Of a DNA stretch of 42,253 nt, positions 16,459-23,903 are shown piece by piece; the stretch's first letter is position 1; every line of letters begins with the position of its first letter. Made by a program: the position numbers and the translations under genes. The stretch comes from CAYHEQ01 sp964355795. Lineage in GTDB: Bacteria > Patescibacteriota > JACPGU01. Below the pieces are notes generated by a model, which saw only the letters and a list, made by a program, of their open reading frames with translations, searched no databases and was not told the origin of the DNA. The stretch spans positions 1 through 42,253 of the forward strand of contig CAYHEQ010000004.1 in the NCBI GenBank assembly GCA_964355795.1, read 5' to 3'.

Positions 16459-17013
16459 TCAAGAATCTCTTGGTTTGTCCAAATCACCCAGAGAGAAACC
16501 AAGACCTTCAAATATCAGATTTCTCAAATATATAGCGCCCACAAACAAAGCTCCTTCGATATCCGTACCAGTCTTGAATGCTCCATTCTTCAGCGCGTCG
16601 ACTATATCGGGATAATACTTCGGTAACTCTTTCACAACAGACAGTATAGCCTCTTCGGCGTCATAAGCATTATTTATGTTCTGATCTTTTATAATCTTAA
16701 GTAATTGGTCTTTTTTGTCTTCAATGATTTTTTTAATTCCGCTTTCTTCTAATATAGACCGACCAAGTTCGTTCAGTTGTCTTGGCGAATGCGCCGACGC
16801 GAATCTGTCCTTCCACAAAGTGTCTACTTTATCCTCAACAGCCATGAATCTTTCCCTAACATCTTTCAGGTCAGGTTTTATTTCTTTTAGCGTGTCGCTA
16901 ATGTTGCTAACTGATTTTTTTAGTGTTCCCCATGCGACACCGATACCGATGAGGAAAACGATTGCCCCTATAATCACGTTTATTGTGCTGATTTGCAAAA
17001 CAGAGTTTTCCAT
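16459..17013 (-). CDS. Membrane-anchored coiled-coil protein of unknown function
   Basis: Starting at the ATG of 17011-17013 (MENSVLQIS), the protein has 184 residues. Residues about 10-28 (TINVIIGAIVFLIGIGVAWG) form one membrane anchor. They are followed by a helical, heptad-like region (SVSNISDTLKEIKPDLKDVRERFMAVEDKVDTLWKD split over about 40 residues). The C-terminal 100 residues are predicted soluble, with GRSILEESGIKKIIEDKKDQ and a hydrophobic end (GALFVGAIYLRNLIFEGLGF). A 13-residue upstream extension is possible but less likely. The style resembles membrane-tethered sensors or scaffold proteins of unknown role that occur sporadically in bacteria. It is flanked by rpsO and the DHH gene on the same strand. 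Its end lies close to the rpsO promoter. Confidence 0.65.
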   Translation of the reverse strand: MENSVLQISTINVIIGAIVFLIGIGVAWGTLKKSVSNISDTLKEIKPDLKDVRERFMAVEDKVDTLWKDRFASAHSPRQLNELGRSILEESGIKKIIEDKKDQLLKIIKDQNINNAYDAEEAILSVVKELPKYYPDIVDALKNGAFKTGTDIEGALFVGAIYLRNLIFEGLGFSLGDLDKPRDS

Positions 17014-17092
17014 GCTTTTTATTATAGATGAAAGTAAGAAAAGGTAAAGCATAATCCTTTGTAATTTTTTAATTTCTCAATTTTTTATTTTA

Positions 17093-18607
17093 TTACTCAA
17101 AGTCTCCATCCTCGTCCCAATCATTGACGACAATACGGGGCTTTTCCCCTTGCTGGGCTTCTTGTTCTAGTTTAGTAAAATTAATCTTTTCTTCGCCCCT
17201 TTTTTCCCGAGATTTGATAATTCGCTCCAAGATTGAACCTTTGACTTCTTCTATCTTGGGCGTATCCGAGTCTATATCGGAAAGACTGGGCGCGTAGAGT
17301 GCGTGGTCATCAATAGCCTTGACCTCTTTGGAAACAACTGGCGCGGGAGAAGCAACTACCGATGCCACTGGTTTTTCAAAAATAACTTTTTCTTCTTTCC
17401 CTTTAGCTAGAATAGGCGCTGACTTGGCCACGCCCAGATATTGGTAAATTTTTTCAAAAGCTAGTTTCTCGGCTTCGGCCAAAGAGGTGTTTTCTAACTT
17501 AAATCCAGAAGCCTGCTTGTGACCACCACCGCCCAAGAGCAGACAAATTTTGTCCGCTTCCAAGGAAGAATCTTCCACGGTCCTAATACTACCGGTCACT
17601 AGCCCTTTTTCTCTTTCCACCAACAACATGAATATTTTGGCCCCGGGAGCGGTGATCATCAAATCGCCCAACACTTGTCCGAAATTAGTATTTTGAAAAC
17701 CGCCCTTCTCCACTTCATGTAAAGAGAGGGTGGACCAGACTATTTTGTTCTCTTTATCTTCTTTGATATTAGCCAGGATAGAACCCCAAGCCTTCAAAGT
17801 ATTAACCGAATGAGTTCTGTAGATATTTTTAATAATCTCGTATCTCTGCGCGCCAGCGGCGATTAATTGCGCAGCGACAGTCAGAGACTTGGGAGTCGTA
17901 TTGCTATTTTGAAATCTATCCGTATCAGTCAAAATACCGGCCAAAAGCAAAGTGGCCACTTCCTTGTCCAGCAAGGTTTTGTCCAAAGCTTCAATCATAG
18001 AAACTAAGATCTCGGCGGTAGCGGTAGCGGTGGAATCAATGAGGTTGATGTCGCCAAAATAATTGTTGGTCACATGATGGTCAATCACTACTAGAGGCAC
18101 GCCTTGAAAAGCTTCTTTATTATCAGAAAAAGCGCCGTTGACGCGGTCTAGACTCCCGACATCCAAGATAATTATCAAATCATAAGGGTTACCAGTATGT
18201 TCAATAGACAAATCTTCTTTACTGATAGTGCCTTCAGCTGGAGAAATCACCAATCGTACTTCATTTTCACTGTCTTTGTGATAGCTGATTTTGCCCACTT
18301 TGCCAGCCGGGCTTTTGATTTTGACCACCACATCGCGATTCAATTGCAAATGTTCGGAAATAATTGTGTGTTGGGGTAAAAATTTGTAGACATCGCTGAC
18401 ACCTTCGGGTACTACCGCGTCCACTTTTTTGCCCAGCTTTTCCAAGATCAGCTTCATGGCGATAGTAGAGGAGATAGCGTCGCAATCCGGACGCACATGA
18501 GTTAACACCAAAATCCTTTGGGACTTTTTGATGAGTTCAATGATTTGTTGCTTGGGGCTAGGGTCTCTGACCATAGAGTCATTTGAGCCTACTTTTAGGG
18601 GATCCAT
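17093..18607 (-). CDS. DHH/DHHA1 phosphoesterase (NrnA/RecJ-like)
   Basis: The 504-residue product belongs to the DHH phosphoesterases, which use divalent metal ions to hydrolyse short oligonucleotides or cyclic dinucleotide products. Motifs visible are THVRPDCDAISSTIAM (residues about 36-51), ILDVGSLDRV, the name-giving VIDHHVTNN (about 173-181), LLAGILTDTDRFQNSNTT, and the DHHA1 substrate loop LLGGGGHKQASGF near residue 360. An insertion of about 45 residues between the first motif and the DVGS segment, and a 110-residue acidic/basic C-terminal tail, are extra to the usual NrnA of about 320 residues. The tail looks disordered. AGGA lies four bases before the start ATG. A near-consensus promoter is at 18674-18702. 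Confidence 0.88.
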   Translation of the reverse strand: MDPLKVGSNDSMVRDPSPKQQIIELIKKSQRILVLTHVRPDCDAISSTIAMKLILEKLGKKVDAVVPEGVSDVYKFLPQHTIISEHLQLNRDVVVKIKSPAGKVGKISYHKDSENEVRLVISPAEGTISKEDLSIEHTGNPYDLIIILDVGSLDRVNGAFSDNKEAFQGVPLVVIDHHVTNNYFGDINLIDSTATATAEILVSMIEALDKTLLDKEVATLLLAGILTDTDRFQNSNTTPKSLTVAAQLIAAGAQRYEIIKNIYRTHSVNTLKAWGSILANIKEDKENKIVWSTLSLHEVEKGGFQNTNFGQVLGDLMITAPGAKIFMLLVEREKGLVTGSIRTVEDSSLEADKICLLLGGGGHKQASGFKLENTSLAEAEKLAFEKIYQYLGVAKSAPILAKGKEEKVIFEKPVASVVASPAPVVSKEVKAIDDHALYAPSLSDIDSDTPKIEEVKGSILERIIKSREKRGEEKINFTKLEQEAQQGEKPRIVVNDWDEDGDFE

Positions 18608-18673
18608 ATCCTGAAAGATTAGTATATAAGGAAAAAATCTTCTTCACAAGAGAGATTCTTGCGCTGAAGTTAC

Positions 18674-18702
18674 ATTATATCACAAAATCAGAGTAAAGTC
18701 AA
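18674..18702 (-). promoter_or_regulatory. Near-consensus sigma-70 promoter of the DHH gene
   Basis: On the minus strand TTGACT (18702-18697) and TATAAT (18679-18674) are 17 bp apart. The leader to the ATG at 18607 is about 60 bp. The stretch 18703-18891 upstream holds no convincing gene. Confidence 0.85.
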
Positions 18703-18891
18703 CTTTTTGAGTAAAAACAGGAGCGAAAATGCCCCCATCACTTCTTTTTTGTTTTCACCCTGTACTCTTCCTTGTATATCCCTCTCAATTCTTTTTGGAT
18801 ATCTTGCGTATTCGCATGCGAACGGCTGGCTGGGTTCGGTTTCTCCTCAAAAAGAACAAGAAGCCCCAAATAGGACCTCTTGATTCCAAGA

Positions 18892-19023
18892 AACTTCGGA
18901 ACGAGCTCGCCAATTAGGATTAGCATTGTGAGGGTTGATTCTATTGACGTTCAACTTGTCATTGATGCCATTCCAGTTCACAATCACGACATTGCCATCG
19001 GCATCGCGCGAGCTAAATTTTGT
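18892..19023 (-). pseudogene. Decayed 3' fragment of the 19358-20188 hypothetical gene family
   Basis: The frame encodes SSRDADGNVVIVNWNGINDK and, further on, ANPNWRARSEV. This aligns with the C-terminus of the neighbouring hypothetical gene (SSRDADGNVVIVHWGGIDDR ... AYPDWRARSAV). A block of about 37 bp around the GDAD-like codons is identical in both. The stop codon of the family is changed to a sense codon, and nothing resembling the N-terminal 230 residues is found upstream. It is therefore a remnant of a duplicate, about 335 bp beyond the 3' end of the intact gene. The intervening part (19024-19357) has only an inverted repeat and a terminator. Confidence 0.7.
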
Positions 19024-19175
19024 CTGACTCCCTCCGCATGCCACCGGCTTTCTTTTGCAAGATTCCTGTGTTCTCCCTTCGTCTCAAAGGGCTATGTTTC
19101 CGACCAATATCTTTGAGGAATATATGTCGCGCAGAATCAGACAAGCAGTTTCTCTAAAATGTGGCAAACCGCTAT

Positions 19176-19255
19176 CCCCCACCACTCGCACTTTCTAAAA
19201 GCCAATCACATCATCAGAACAAGAATCGTTTTCTAAAATACACGAGTGGCGGGGG
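19176..19255. repeat. 13-bp inverted repeat pair around a 54-bp spacer
   Basis: CCCCCACCACTCG and CGAGTGGCGGGGG face each other, with related TTTCTAAAA words inside each end. It lies between the family remnant and the terminator of the intact gene. It may be the edge of a small inserted unit. Confidence 0.6.
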
Positions 19256-19295
19256 ACCGATTGTATTAGCCAAAGATTATTTTAGCAAAACAAAA

Positions 19296-19323
19296 CCCCC
19301 GCGTCAAAACCACAACGCGGGGG
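19296..19323 (-). terminator. Rho-independent terminator of the hypothetical gene
   Basis: CCCCCGCGT and ACGCGGGGG form a 9-bp GC-rich stem. On the minus strand it is followed by TTTTGTTTTG. It lies 35 bp after the stop of the gene at 19358. Confidence 0.85.
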
Positions 19324-19357
19324 GAATCCAAAGGATTCAAGATTAAGGTTTCAAGGA

Positions 19358-20188
19358 TTAAACTGCGGAACGAGCCCGCCAATCAGGATAAGCATTGCGA
19401 GGGCTGAAACTATTGACGCGCAACCTGTCATCGATGCCACCCCAGTGCACAATCACGACATTGCCATCGGCATCGCGCGAGCTAGTAATTGTGACGGTCT
19501 TGAGGTCGAGATGTTGGCCGGTATTCCAGTGATACCAGAGCTCGAGAAGAAGGCGTTCCTCAAGAGTAATAATGTCCATGCCTTCTCCTCGACAGGCATC
19601 AGCGGATTTGTTTTTGTTCTCCTCGTCCGCTTCTTGACCACCACGGAACCATTTGAAGTAGGTTTGGCTGGTGTTGCGCGGAGCCTCAACTATTTGTGTG
19701 TTGAGATCATCGTAGAGCTTCCACGCCTTGCTACTAAAGCGATTCTTGCACTTGCCAAAAAGTTCTTCGCGAGTAAGCCCCTCCAAAACAGCCATTAGCC
19801 ACTGAGAGTCCTTGGGCTTTTCGTGGATGAAAGCACTGGAAAGATCCACTTCTTTTTTGAAGACATCGGAATAAAAACGCTGAAGTCCCTCGATCTGCGC
19901 GCTATAATCTCCGATGGATTCAGAGGTAATCTTGCCAGAGGAGAATGCCTCAAAAAGTTTTATGGCAGTGGCTGGGGAGATGCCTACGGGAAGCTTCACC
20001 CAGATTGCTTTTGCAACATCCTTTGTTTGTCGCAAAAGTTCCGATATCTTCTTCGCCAGTAGGGTCTTCTTCCCAATCCAATACTGCGCGTCTAGAGCCA
20101 ACAAGTCGGTAGGGATCGATTGTACGACAGCGCTTATCAGCTCCCTAAGCTGTTTGGCGCTAAGGACAGTTCTATCATCTTTCTTCAT
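19358..20188 (-). CDS. Lineage-specific hypothetical protein (family A)
   Basis: This 276-residue protein matches no family I know. Residues 1-60 are helical and Lys/Leu-rich. Residues about 65-105 contain LPVGISPATAIKLFEAFSSG, and a central region has WLMAVLEGLTREELFGKCKN. The C-terminal 45 residues (SSRDADGNVVIVHWGGIDDR ... RARSAV) look like a small beta domain. The gene at 30540-31559 shares both the LP-GI-P-A helix and a comparable C-terminus (GSDDGVNVNDDWYCRLANDR), so the two are distant paralogs. A third, decayed copy of the C-terminus lies at 18892. AGGAGG 13 bases before the ATG supports the start. It is an isolated transcription unit with its own terminator, suggesting an accessory gene. 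Its function is unknown. Confidence 0.75.
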   Translation of the reverse strand: MKKDDRTVLSAKQLRELISAVVQSIPTDLLALDAQYWIGKKTLLAKKISELLRQTKDVAKAIWVKLPVGISPATAIKLFEAFSSGKITSESIGDYSAQIEGLQRFYSDVFKKEVDLSSAFIHEKPKDSQWLMAVLEGLTREELFGKCKNRFSSKAWKLYDDLNTQIVEAPRNTSQTYFKWFRGGQEADEENKNKSADACRGEGMDIITLEERLLLELWYHWNTGQHLDLKTVTITSSRDADGNVVIVHWGGIDDRLRVNSFSPRNAYPDWRARSAV

Positions 20189-20375
20189 GATAGACAGTTC
20201 CTCCTTTCGCGTTTTATGCCCGCCGGCGGTTTGCCTGTCGCCCTACGGGCGATCAGGGTATAGATTTTGAAGGTTCGTAGCTTCCGAACCCGACTACTGC
20301 CATTTTACTCCTTTTTGGCTCTGCTGTCAAATAAATCTAGTTGACTATCTCCACAGACCCCTCCGGCCAGTTTTG

Positions 20376-20384
20376 TGCTAGAAT
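20376..20384 (+). promoter_or_regulatory. Extended -10 promoter of the SpoIID-domain gene
   Basis: TGC-TAGAAT fits an extended -10 box, and the sequence TTGTGCTAGAATG matches the -10 region at the rpsO and rpsF promoters. No good -35 box is found at 16-18 bp. Confidence 0.45.
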
Positions 20385-20451
20385 GAGCGTGATGAAAAAC
20401 TTTTCCAAAACAAGAGAGCTTATGACTTTCGCATTTAACCTTCTCCGCAAA

Positions 20452-20489
20452 GATGTCCGACATCAAAGGATGCCCAGATGTCGGACATC
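20452..20489. repeat. Bipalindromic element (13 + 12 + 13 bp)
   Basis: GATGTCCGACATC, loop AAAGGATGCCCA and GATGTCGGACATC make a perfect 13-bp stem. Each arm is also a palindrome of its own (GATGT-CCG-ACATC). The same loop with a different stem occurs at 24552, and the same stem with a different loop occurs in tsaD at 32452. Confidence 0.85.
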
Positions 20490-20541
20490 AAAATACGCAC
20501 CGACCAATAGAAGCCACCTGTTGTCATACGGCAGACTAACG

Positions 20542-22305
20542 ATGAGAACAAAAGCGAAAGTCCTGATGGTGTTAATTTTTGTGACTCTGATGTCTCTGCT
20601 TTTGAATACGCCAAGTATTTCCCTAGCGGAAAACAAAACCAAGGATGAACTCCTGCAGGAACTAGAAAATATCAAGAATAGCCAAGACGATTTCATGGGA
20701 GCTGTTACCAACTATCAGGGCAAAAGTAAAAATGCTCTCACCAGTCTGGCTGAAACTCGGGAGCAAGTATTGAAAAACAAAGCCGAGATAGAAAATCTGG
20801 CAGAAAGTATCGAGCAAGCCGAGGAAGAATTGGCCAAAAATAAAAAGGCGCGGATGAGCTTGCTACGCAATTTCTATATCGCTACGACTGGCAAATGGCC
20901 TTTTTTGGAGCTTTTGCAGGCCGAAAGTTTCGGCGACCTCATTCGCCGACAGATCTATATGAAAAACGCTCAAGAAAAAATGGTGGCCGAGATCAAGAAA
21001 TCGGTGGCGGAAGCGCGCTTGCTGGAAGAGGGGAAGCAAGTGGCGACCGTCAAAAGAGAAATAATGCTCTCGCAAATAGACATTTTACATAATCAATTGG
21101 CGTCTTTCAAAAAATCCATCCGAGAAAATGAGGCGAAAATCCGCGATTTGGAAAAAAATAAAAAAGAAGTGGAACAGCAAATCTTGGCGCTAGATCCGCC
21201 GAAAGTCCCACTCAATACCGACGGCAATTCGGCTCTGATTTTGCGATTAAACGAAGTGGATTTCGCCAAACAAAATTATTTAACTATTGAAGGCGCCGGC
21301 ACGCCCCACGGCATAGGAATGAGTCAGTACGGCGCCAAAGCGATGGCCGAGGCCGGCAATGATTTCGAGAAAATCCTGACCCATTATTATCAAGGAACGA
21401 AAATCGGCCAGATCAATACTGATGCTATCAAAATGCGCGTGAAACTCTCCGCTTCCGCTTCTGGTGGCGCTATTATTGTCTCTGGCGGAAAGGCTTTGGG
21501 ACATGAAGGTATCATAGAATCTGGGAGCGCGATCTCCGCTCGTTCGGGGTTACATCTAGAAGCTATTGATGTCTCCACTCGCTTCATCGTTACTTACAAA
21601 TTTAATAAATTTAATTCCTTCCGCGGAGCGATAGATATCGTGGGCTCGGCCGGCAATTTCACGACCGTTAATACCTTGCCGATAGAAGATTATCTGCGCG
21701 GAGTAATCTCCGGGGAGATGTCGTCTTCCTGGCCCAAGGAGGCTCTGAAAGCGCAAGCGGTGGCGGCCAGAAATTACGCGTATAAAAATCTGAAGCCCAA
21801 TGCCTCTTACGACATCTGCGACACGCCGACCTGCCAAGTCTATCACGGCGCTTCTTACGAATTCGTCTCAACAGACCTAGCCATTCGAGAAACCGCGGGA
21901 AAAATGCTCTACTACGGGAGCGAGATTATCACTGCCTACTATTTTTCCACTTCCGGAGGTTGGACGGAAAATAACGAAAATGTTTGGGGCGGCGCGCCTC
22001 GCCCCTACTTGCGCGGCGTGGCTTCTCCCGGAGAAAATTCGCCGTACAATCATTGGACGGTGAAGACTCTGGACAAGACTACGGTGGAGAGATATTTGAA
22101 CGCTGATTCGGATACCGCTATCGGCGATTTACAAAAAATCGAGATCATCAAAAGAGGCGTTTCGGGGCTGGTGATGGCAGTGAAAATCACCGGATCAGCC
22201 GGGGTGAAATTGGTTACCGGCCAAAATTTCAAATATGTTATCAATATCAATCTACCCGACAATGAACCCAGCTACATCAAAAGCGGGCTTTTTGGTGTAC
22301 GCTAA
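20542..22305 (+). CDS. Exported SpoIID/LytB-domain cell-wall protein with N-terminal coiled coil
   Basis: From the ATG at 20542 the protein has 587 residues. Residues about 8-29 are a signal peptide (VLMVLIFVTLMSLLLNTPSISLA, Ala-x-Ala-like end). Residues about 32-215 form long coiled coils rich in Glu and Lys, similar to the N-terminal halves of NlpC/FtsX-activated wall hydrolases. The SpoIID/LytB domain follows: HGIGMSQYGAKAMAEAGNDF near residue 255, LPIEDYLRGVISGEMSSSWP near 380 and ALKAQAVAARNYA, TPTCQVYHG, and AYYFSTSGGWTE. SpoIID-type enzymes cut denuded glycan strands or stimulate amidases. Here the HGxGMSQ motif precedes the LPxEDYLRG motif, an order also known from other LytB-type proteins but opposite to B. 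subtilis SpoIID. An upstream in-frame extension of 67 codons runs through repeats and is not used. Confidence 0.88.
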   Translation: MRTKAKVLMVLIFVTLMSLLLNTPSISLAENKTKDELLQELENIKNSQDDFMGAVTNYQGKSKNALTSLAETREQVLKNKAEIENLAESIEQAEEELAKNKKARMSLLRNFYIATTGKWPFLELLQAESFGDLIRRQIYMKNAQEKMVAEIKKSVAEARLLEEGKQVATVKREIMLSQIDILHNQLASFKKSIRENEAKIRDLEKNKKEVEQQILALDPPKVPLNTDGNSALILRLNEVDFAKQNYLTIEGAGTPHGIGMSQYGAKAMAEAGNDFEKILTHYYQGTKIGQINTDAIKMRVKLSASASGGAIIVSGGKALGHEGIIESGSAISARSGLHLEAIDVSTRFIVTYKFNKFNSFRGAIDIVGSAGNFTTVNTLPIEDYLRGVISGEMSSSWPKEALKAQAVAARNYAYKNLKPNASYDICDTPTCQVYHGASYEFVSTDLAIRETAGKMLYYGSEIITAYYFSTSGGWTENNENVWGGAPRPYLRGVASPGENSPYNHWTVKTLDKTTVERYLNADSDTAIGDLQKIEIIKRGVSGLVMAVKITGSAGVKLVTGQNFKYVININLPDNEPSYIKSGLFGVR

Positions 22306-22355
22306 TTTCGCTAATTAACTCAAATTACTTGAATAAACAAAATTGTAACTTTCAT

Positions 22356-22384
22356 TTGATTTTTTGCTTAATTTTTGATAGTAT
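22356..22384 (+). promoter_or_regulatory. Promoter of the tRNA cluster
   Basis: TTGATT (22356-22361) and TAGTAT (22379-22384) are 17 bp apart. They are about 50 bp before the first tRNA-like sequence. Confidence 0.55.
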
Positions 22385-22436
22385 TTGTATTCAATAGCCA
22401 ATCCGAATGTTCGGAATGTTTTATCTTTGGCGATTT

Positions 22437-22472
22437 GCGCCCATAGCTCAGTTGGTTAGAGCGCCACTCTTA
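22437..22472 (+). pseudogene. 5' half of a tRNA-Ile-like gene
   Basis: The 36 bases from GCGCCCA to CTCTTA are the acceptor strand, D arm and 5' anticodon stem of the complete tRNA-Ile that follows, with a single C-for-T difference in the acceptor. The sequence breaks in the anticodon loop after CTTA and continues as CCCGCCCG. A sequence starting TAAGGTGGAAGTC, resembling the 3' side of the anticodon arm, appears at 22596 after the inner tRNA. Confidence 0.7.
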
Positions 22473-22604
22473 CCCGCCCGCCTGGACTTCGTTTGTGCGC
22501 CTATAGCTCAGTTGGTTAGAGCGCCACTCTTATAAGGTGGATGTCGCTGGTTCAAGTCCAGCTAGGCGCATTCGTCAAGGCGAAGTCGGGCGCGGTAAGG
22601 TGGA
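22473..22604 (+). repeat. Inverted arms around tRNA-Ile
   Basis: The left arm (22464-22491, including CCACTCTTACC, CGCCCG and GACTTCG) is complementary to the right arm (22581-22604, CGAAGTC, GGGCGCGG, TAAGGTGG) with a few unpaired bases. Transcribed, the inner tRNA would sit at the tip of this long stem, whose base is the anticodon stem of the half-tRNA. Confidence 0.55.
22497..22570 (+). tRNA. tRNA-Ile (anticodon UAU)
   Basis: The 74-base gene has a perfect acceptor stem (GCGCCTA with TAGGCGC), D arm GCTC...GAGC, an anticodon arm with loop CTTATAA (anticodon TAT, reading AUA), and T arm GCTGG-TTCAAGT-CCAGC. The discriminator is A and CCA is not encoded. Most bacteria read AUA with a lysidine-modified CAU tRNA instead, so a UAU isoacceptor is notable. 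Confidence 0.92.
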
Positions 22605-22641
22605 AGTCCCTGGTTTCAGCCCCAAGCTGACCTACCGTAGC

Positions 22642-22730
22642 GCAATCTATTTGGCGAAGAGGAATAATCACCCCCGTCTGCAATGCTTTGCATAGCAATG
22701 CGGGCAGGTATTTCGCCAAGAGATTAAGCG
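22642..22730 (+). repeat. 89-bp structured element, copy 1
   Basis: This copy lies 72 bases after tRNA-Ile. It matches the copy at 23418-23506 across the segments GCAATCTAT, GAAGAGGAATAATCACC, the CTGCAATGCTTTGCATAGCA core and GGGCAGGTATTTCG, ending GATTAAGCG. TTGGCGA pairs with TCGCCAA in this copy. In copy 2 the corresponding bases change in a compensatory way at three positions. The function is unknown. Confidence 0.75.
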
Positions 22731-22797
22731 CAGGGCAGGCAAGTCCATCCACGCGCATTTCGTAAGTGGTAAGCCAAGCCTTTTGTAAAATAAAAAT

Positions 22798-23202
22798 ATG
22801 ATAAAAGATATTATCAGACTTTTTGAAAAACAGAGTAAATTCTCAAAGACCATGATGGCCTTGATTGTCGTGGGAACATTGATGCTGTATTCATCTCTGA
22901 ATATTGTTTATAGGAATTACCAAATCAATAGACAAATAAAGGGTCTGGAGCAAGAAATCGCTTATTTACAAGAAAATAACATTGAACAAAGGAACAGAAT
23001 CCTGTATTATAGTACGGACGCCTTCGCTGAAAAGATTTTGCGACAAAAACTCAATCATCAGAAGGAGGGCGAGAGGGTCTACGCCTTGGCGCGCAAAGAT
23101 CCTGAAAGAGAGAAGTTAGTCAGAGAGCAACAGAAGTATCAAGAAAGGGAGGAGAAAAAAGCGAATATTTTGAAATGGTGGGATTTCTTCTTTAAGCACT
23201 AA
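22798..23202 (+). CDS. FtsL/DivIC-like septum formation protein
   Basis: This 134-residue protein has a short basic N-terminus, one membrane segment at about residues 18-36 (TMMALIVVGTLMLYSSLNIV), and a coiled coil at about 40-75 (INRQIKGLEQEIAYLQENNI). A DivIC-typical block follows (DAFAEKILRQKLNHQKEGER, near residues 74-93) and then a charged C-terminal tail. This is the layout of the bitopic division proteins FtsL/FtsB/DivIC, which join the FtsQ-FtsW-FtsI complex at the septum. The assignment rests on architecture and the 'R-K-L-gxxxxGE' pattern, not on a clear family-specific motif. The gene is wedged between tRNA genes, immediately after the first 89-bp element, with no evident Shine-Dalgarno. 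Confidence 0.7.
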   Translation: MIKDIIRLFEKQSKFSKTMMALIVVGTLMLYSSLNIVYRNYQINRQIKGLEQEIAYLQENNIEQRNRILYYSTDAFAEKILRQKLNHQKEGERVYALARKDPEREKLVREQQKYQEREEKKANILKWWDFFFKH

Positions 23203-23290
23203 TTGCGCGAATATTTGACTAATTGCGCGAATGAATGATCTCCGAAATGATTAGTGAAATTCGTTAAAAATTCGCGTAATTAGTGTATGT

Positions 23291-23362
23291 CGCGGGGTAG
23301 AGCAGTGGTAGCTCGCAAGGCTCATAACCTTGAGGTCGTGGGTTCAATTCCCACCCCCGCAA
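23291..23362 (+). tRNA. Initiator tRNA-fMet (anticodon CAU)
   Basis: The 72-base gene begins CGCGGGG and ends CCCCGCAA, so positions 1 and 72 form the C-A mismatch typical of bacterial initiators. The anticodon loop is CTCATAA. The anticodon stem is CAAGG/CCTTG, so one of the three consecutive G-C pairs typical of initiators is replaced by A-T. The T arm is GTGGG-TTCAATT-CCCAC. CCA is not encoded. Confidence 0.9.
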
Positions 23363-23417
23363 TTTGAAATGTGTTACAGCAAGGATATAGATAGAAAAAC
23401 ATCTCACCCTCCGAAGA

Positions 23418-23506
23418 GCAATCTATGCCGAGAAGAGGAATAATCACCCCCGCCTGCAATGCTTTGCATAGCAATGCGGGCAGGTATTTCGAGGCGAGAT
23501 TAAGCG
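23418..23506 (+). repeat. 89-bp structured element, copy 2
   Basis: This copy lies 55 bases after tRNA-fMet and 29 bases before the next tRNA. Besides the segments shared with copy 1, its outer flanks CACCCTCC (from 23405) and GGAGGGGTG can pair, extending the hairpin to about 110 bases. Confidence 0.75.
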
Positions 23507-23535
23507 AAGGAGGGGTGTGGTTTTAGAAATAATTA

Positions 23536-23609
23536 GCCAGGGTAGCTCAGTTGGTTAGAGCGTAGGACTCATAAGCCTAAGGTCGAGAGTTCAATCCTCT
23601 CCCCTGGCA
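23536..23609 (+). tRNA. tRNA-Met (anticodon CAU; elongator or Ile2)
   Basis: The acceptor stem GCCAGGG/CCCTGGC is perfect, the anticodon loop is CTCATAA, and the T arm is GAGAG-TTCAATC-CTCTC. The A-G mismatch at the base of the anticodon loop is unusual. Whether it is elongator Met or a lysidine-type Ile tRNA cannot be decided by eye; the presence of tRNA-Ile(UAU) favours Met. Confidence 0.9.
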
Positions 23610-23612
23610 TTT

Positions 23613-23903
23613 ATGTTCTATGTATATATACTGCGAAGCACCAAATGCCAAAATTACTATATTGGCGTAAGTAATGATGTAAAAAGAAGATTAAAAGAGC
23701 ATAATAGTGGAATGTCGAAATCTACTAGTCCTTTCCGACCGTTTCTGCTCAAAAGGGTGGAGAGATACTTAACCATCAATGAGGCATACCGAAGGGAAAG
23801 ATTTTTGAAGTCAAAAAAAAGTAAAAAGATTATAGACCTAGTAGTAAAGAGTAGTCCCGACGTTCTTGCGGAGCAAGAAGTCGGGATCCCGATTTTGCGG
23901 TAG
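23613..23903 (+). CDS. GIY-YIG nuclease-like protein immediately downstream of a tRNA
   Basis: This 96-residue protein is a single GIY-YIG domain of the UPF0213/YhbQ type. It shows the paired strands FYVYILRS and YYIGVSNDVKRRLKEHN, with the catalytic Arg near residue 26, then the TSPFRPFLLKRVERYLTINEAYRRE helix with the metal-binding Glu and the closing LKSKKSKKIIDLV. Stand-alone members are thought to be DNA repair or recombination nucleases. The ATG lies three bases after the tRNA-Met discriminator base, so tRNA 3' processing would leave an almost leaderless mRNA. The last 17 residues (from SSPDVLAEQEVG) are encoded by two palindromes (23856-23915) and are not part of the domain. Confidence 0.9.
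   Translation: MFYVYILRSTKCQNYYIGVSNDVKRRLKEHNSGMSKSTSPFRPFLLKRVERYLTINEAYRRERFLKSKKSKKIIDLVVKSSPDVLAEQEVGIPILR

Larger units (their letters stand above)
20189..20541. other. Repeat-filled divergent spacer
   Basis: This 353-bp stretch between two divergent genes has no credible coding region. It holds CGCC/GGCG hairpins (20217-20252), a GGTTCG-TAGCTTC-CGAACC hairpin (20272-20290), an extended -10 promoter (20376-20384) and the bipalindromic element at 20452-20489. Confidence 0.6.

Noticed and set aside
18738..18926. 62-codon minus-strand frame upstream of the DHH gene
   Set aside because: It has no Shine-Dalgarno, no recognisable domain, and overlaps the read-through of the family-A remnant.
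22437..22630. Group I or archaeal-type intron in the split tRNA
   Set aside because: The intervening sequence is only about 120 bases, contains a whole tRNA and lacks group I core elements or a bulge-helix-bulge junction. The outer 3' half is also degenerate.
22642..23506. 89-bp repeat as a T-box or tmRNA/RNase P fragment
   Set aside because: No T-box sequence, no tag reading frame and no RNase P signature are seen, and it lies downstream rather than upstream of synthetase genes.
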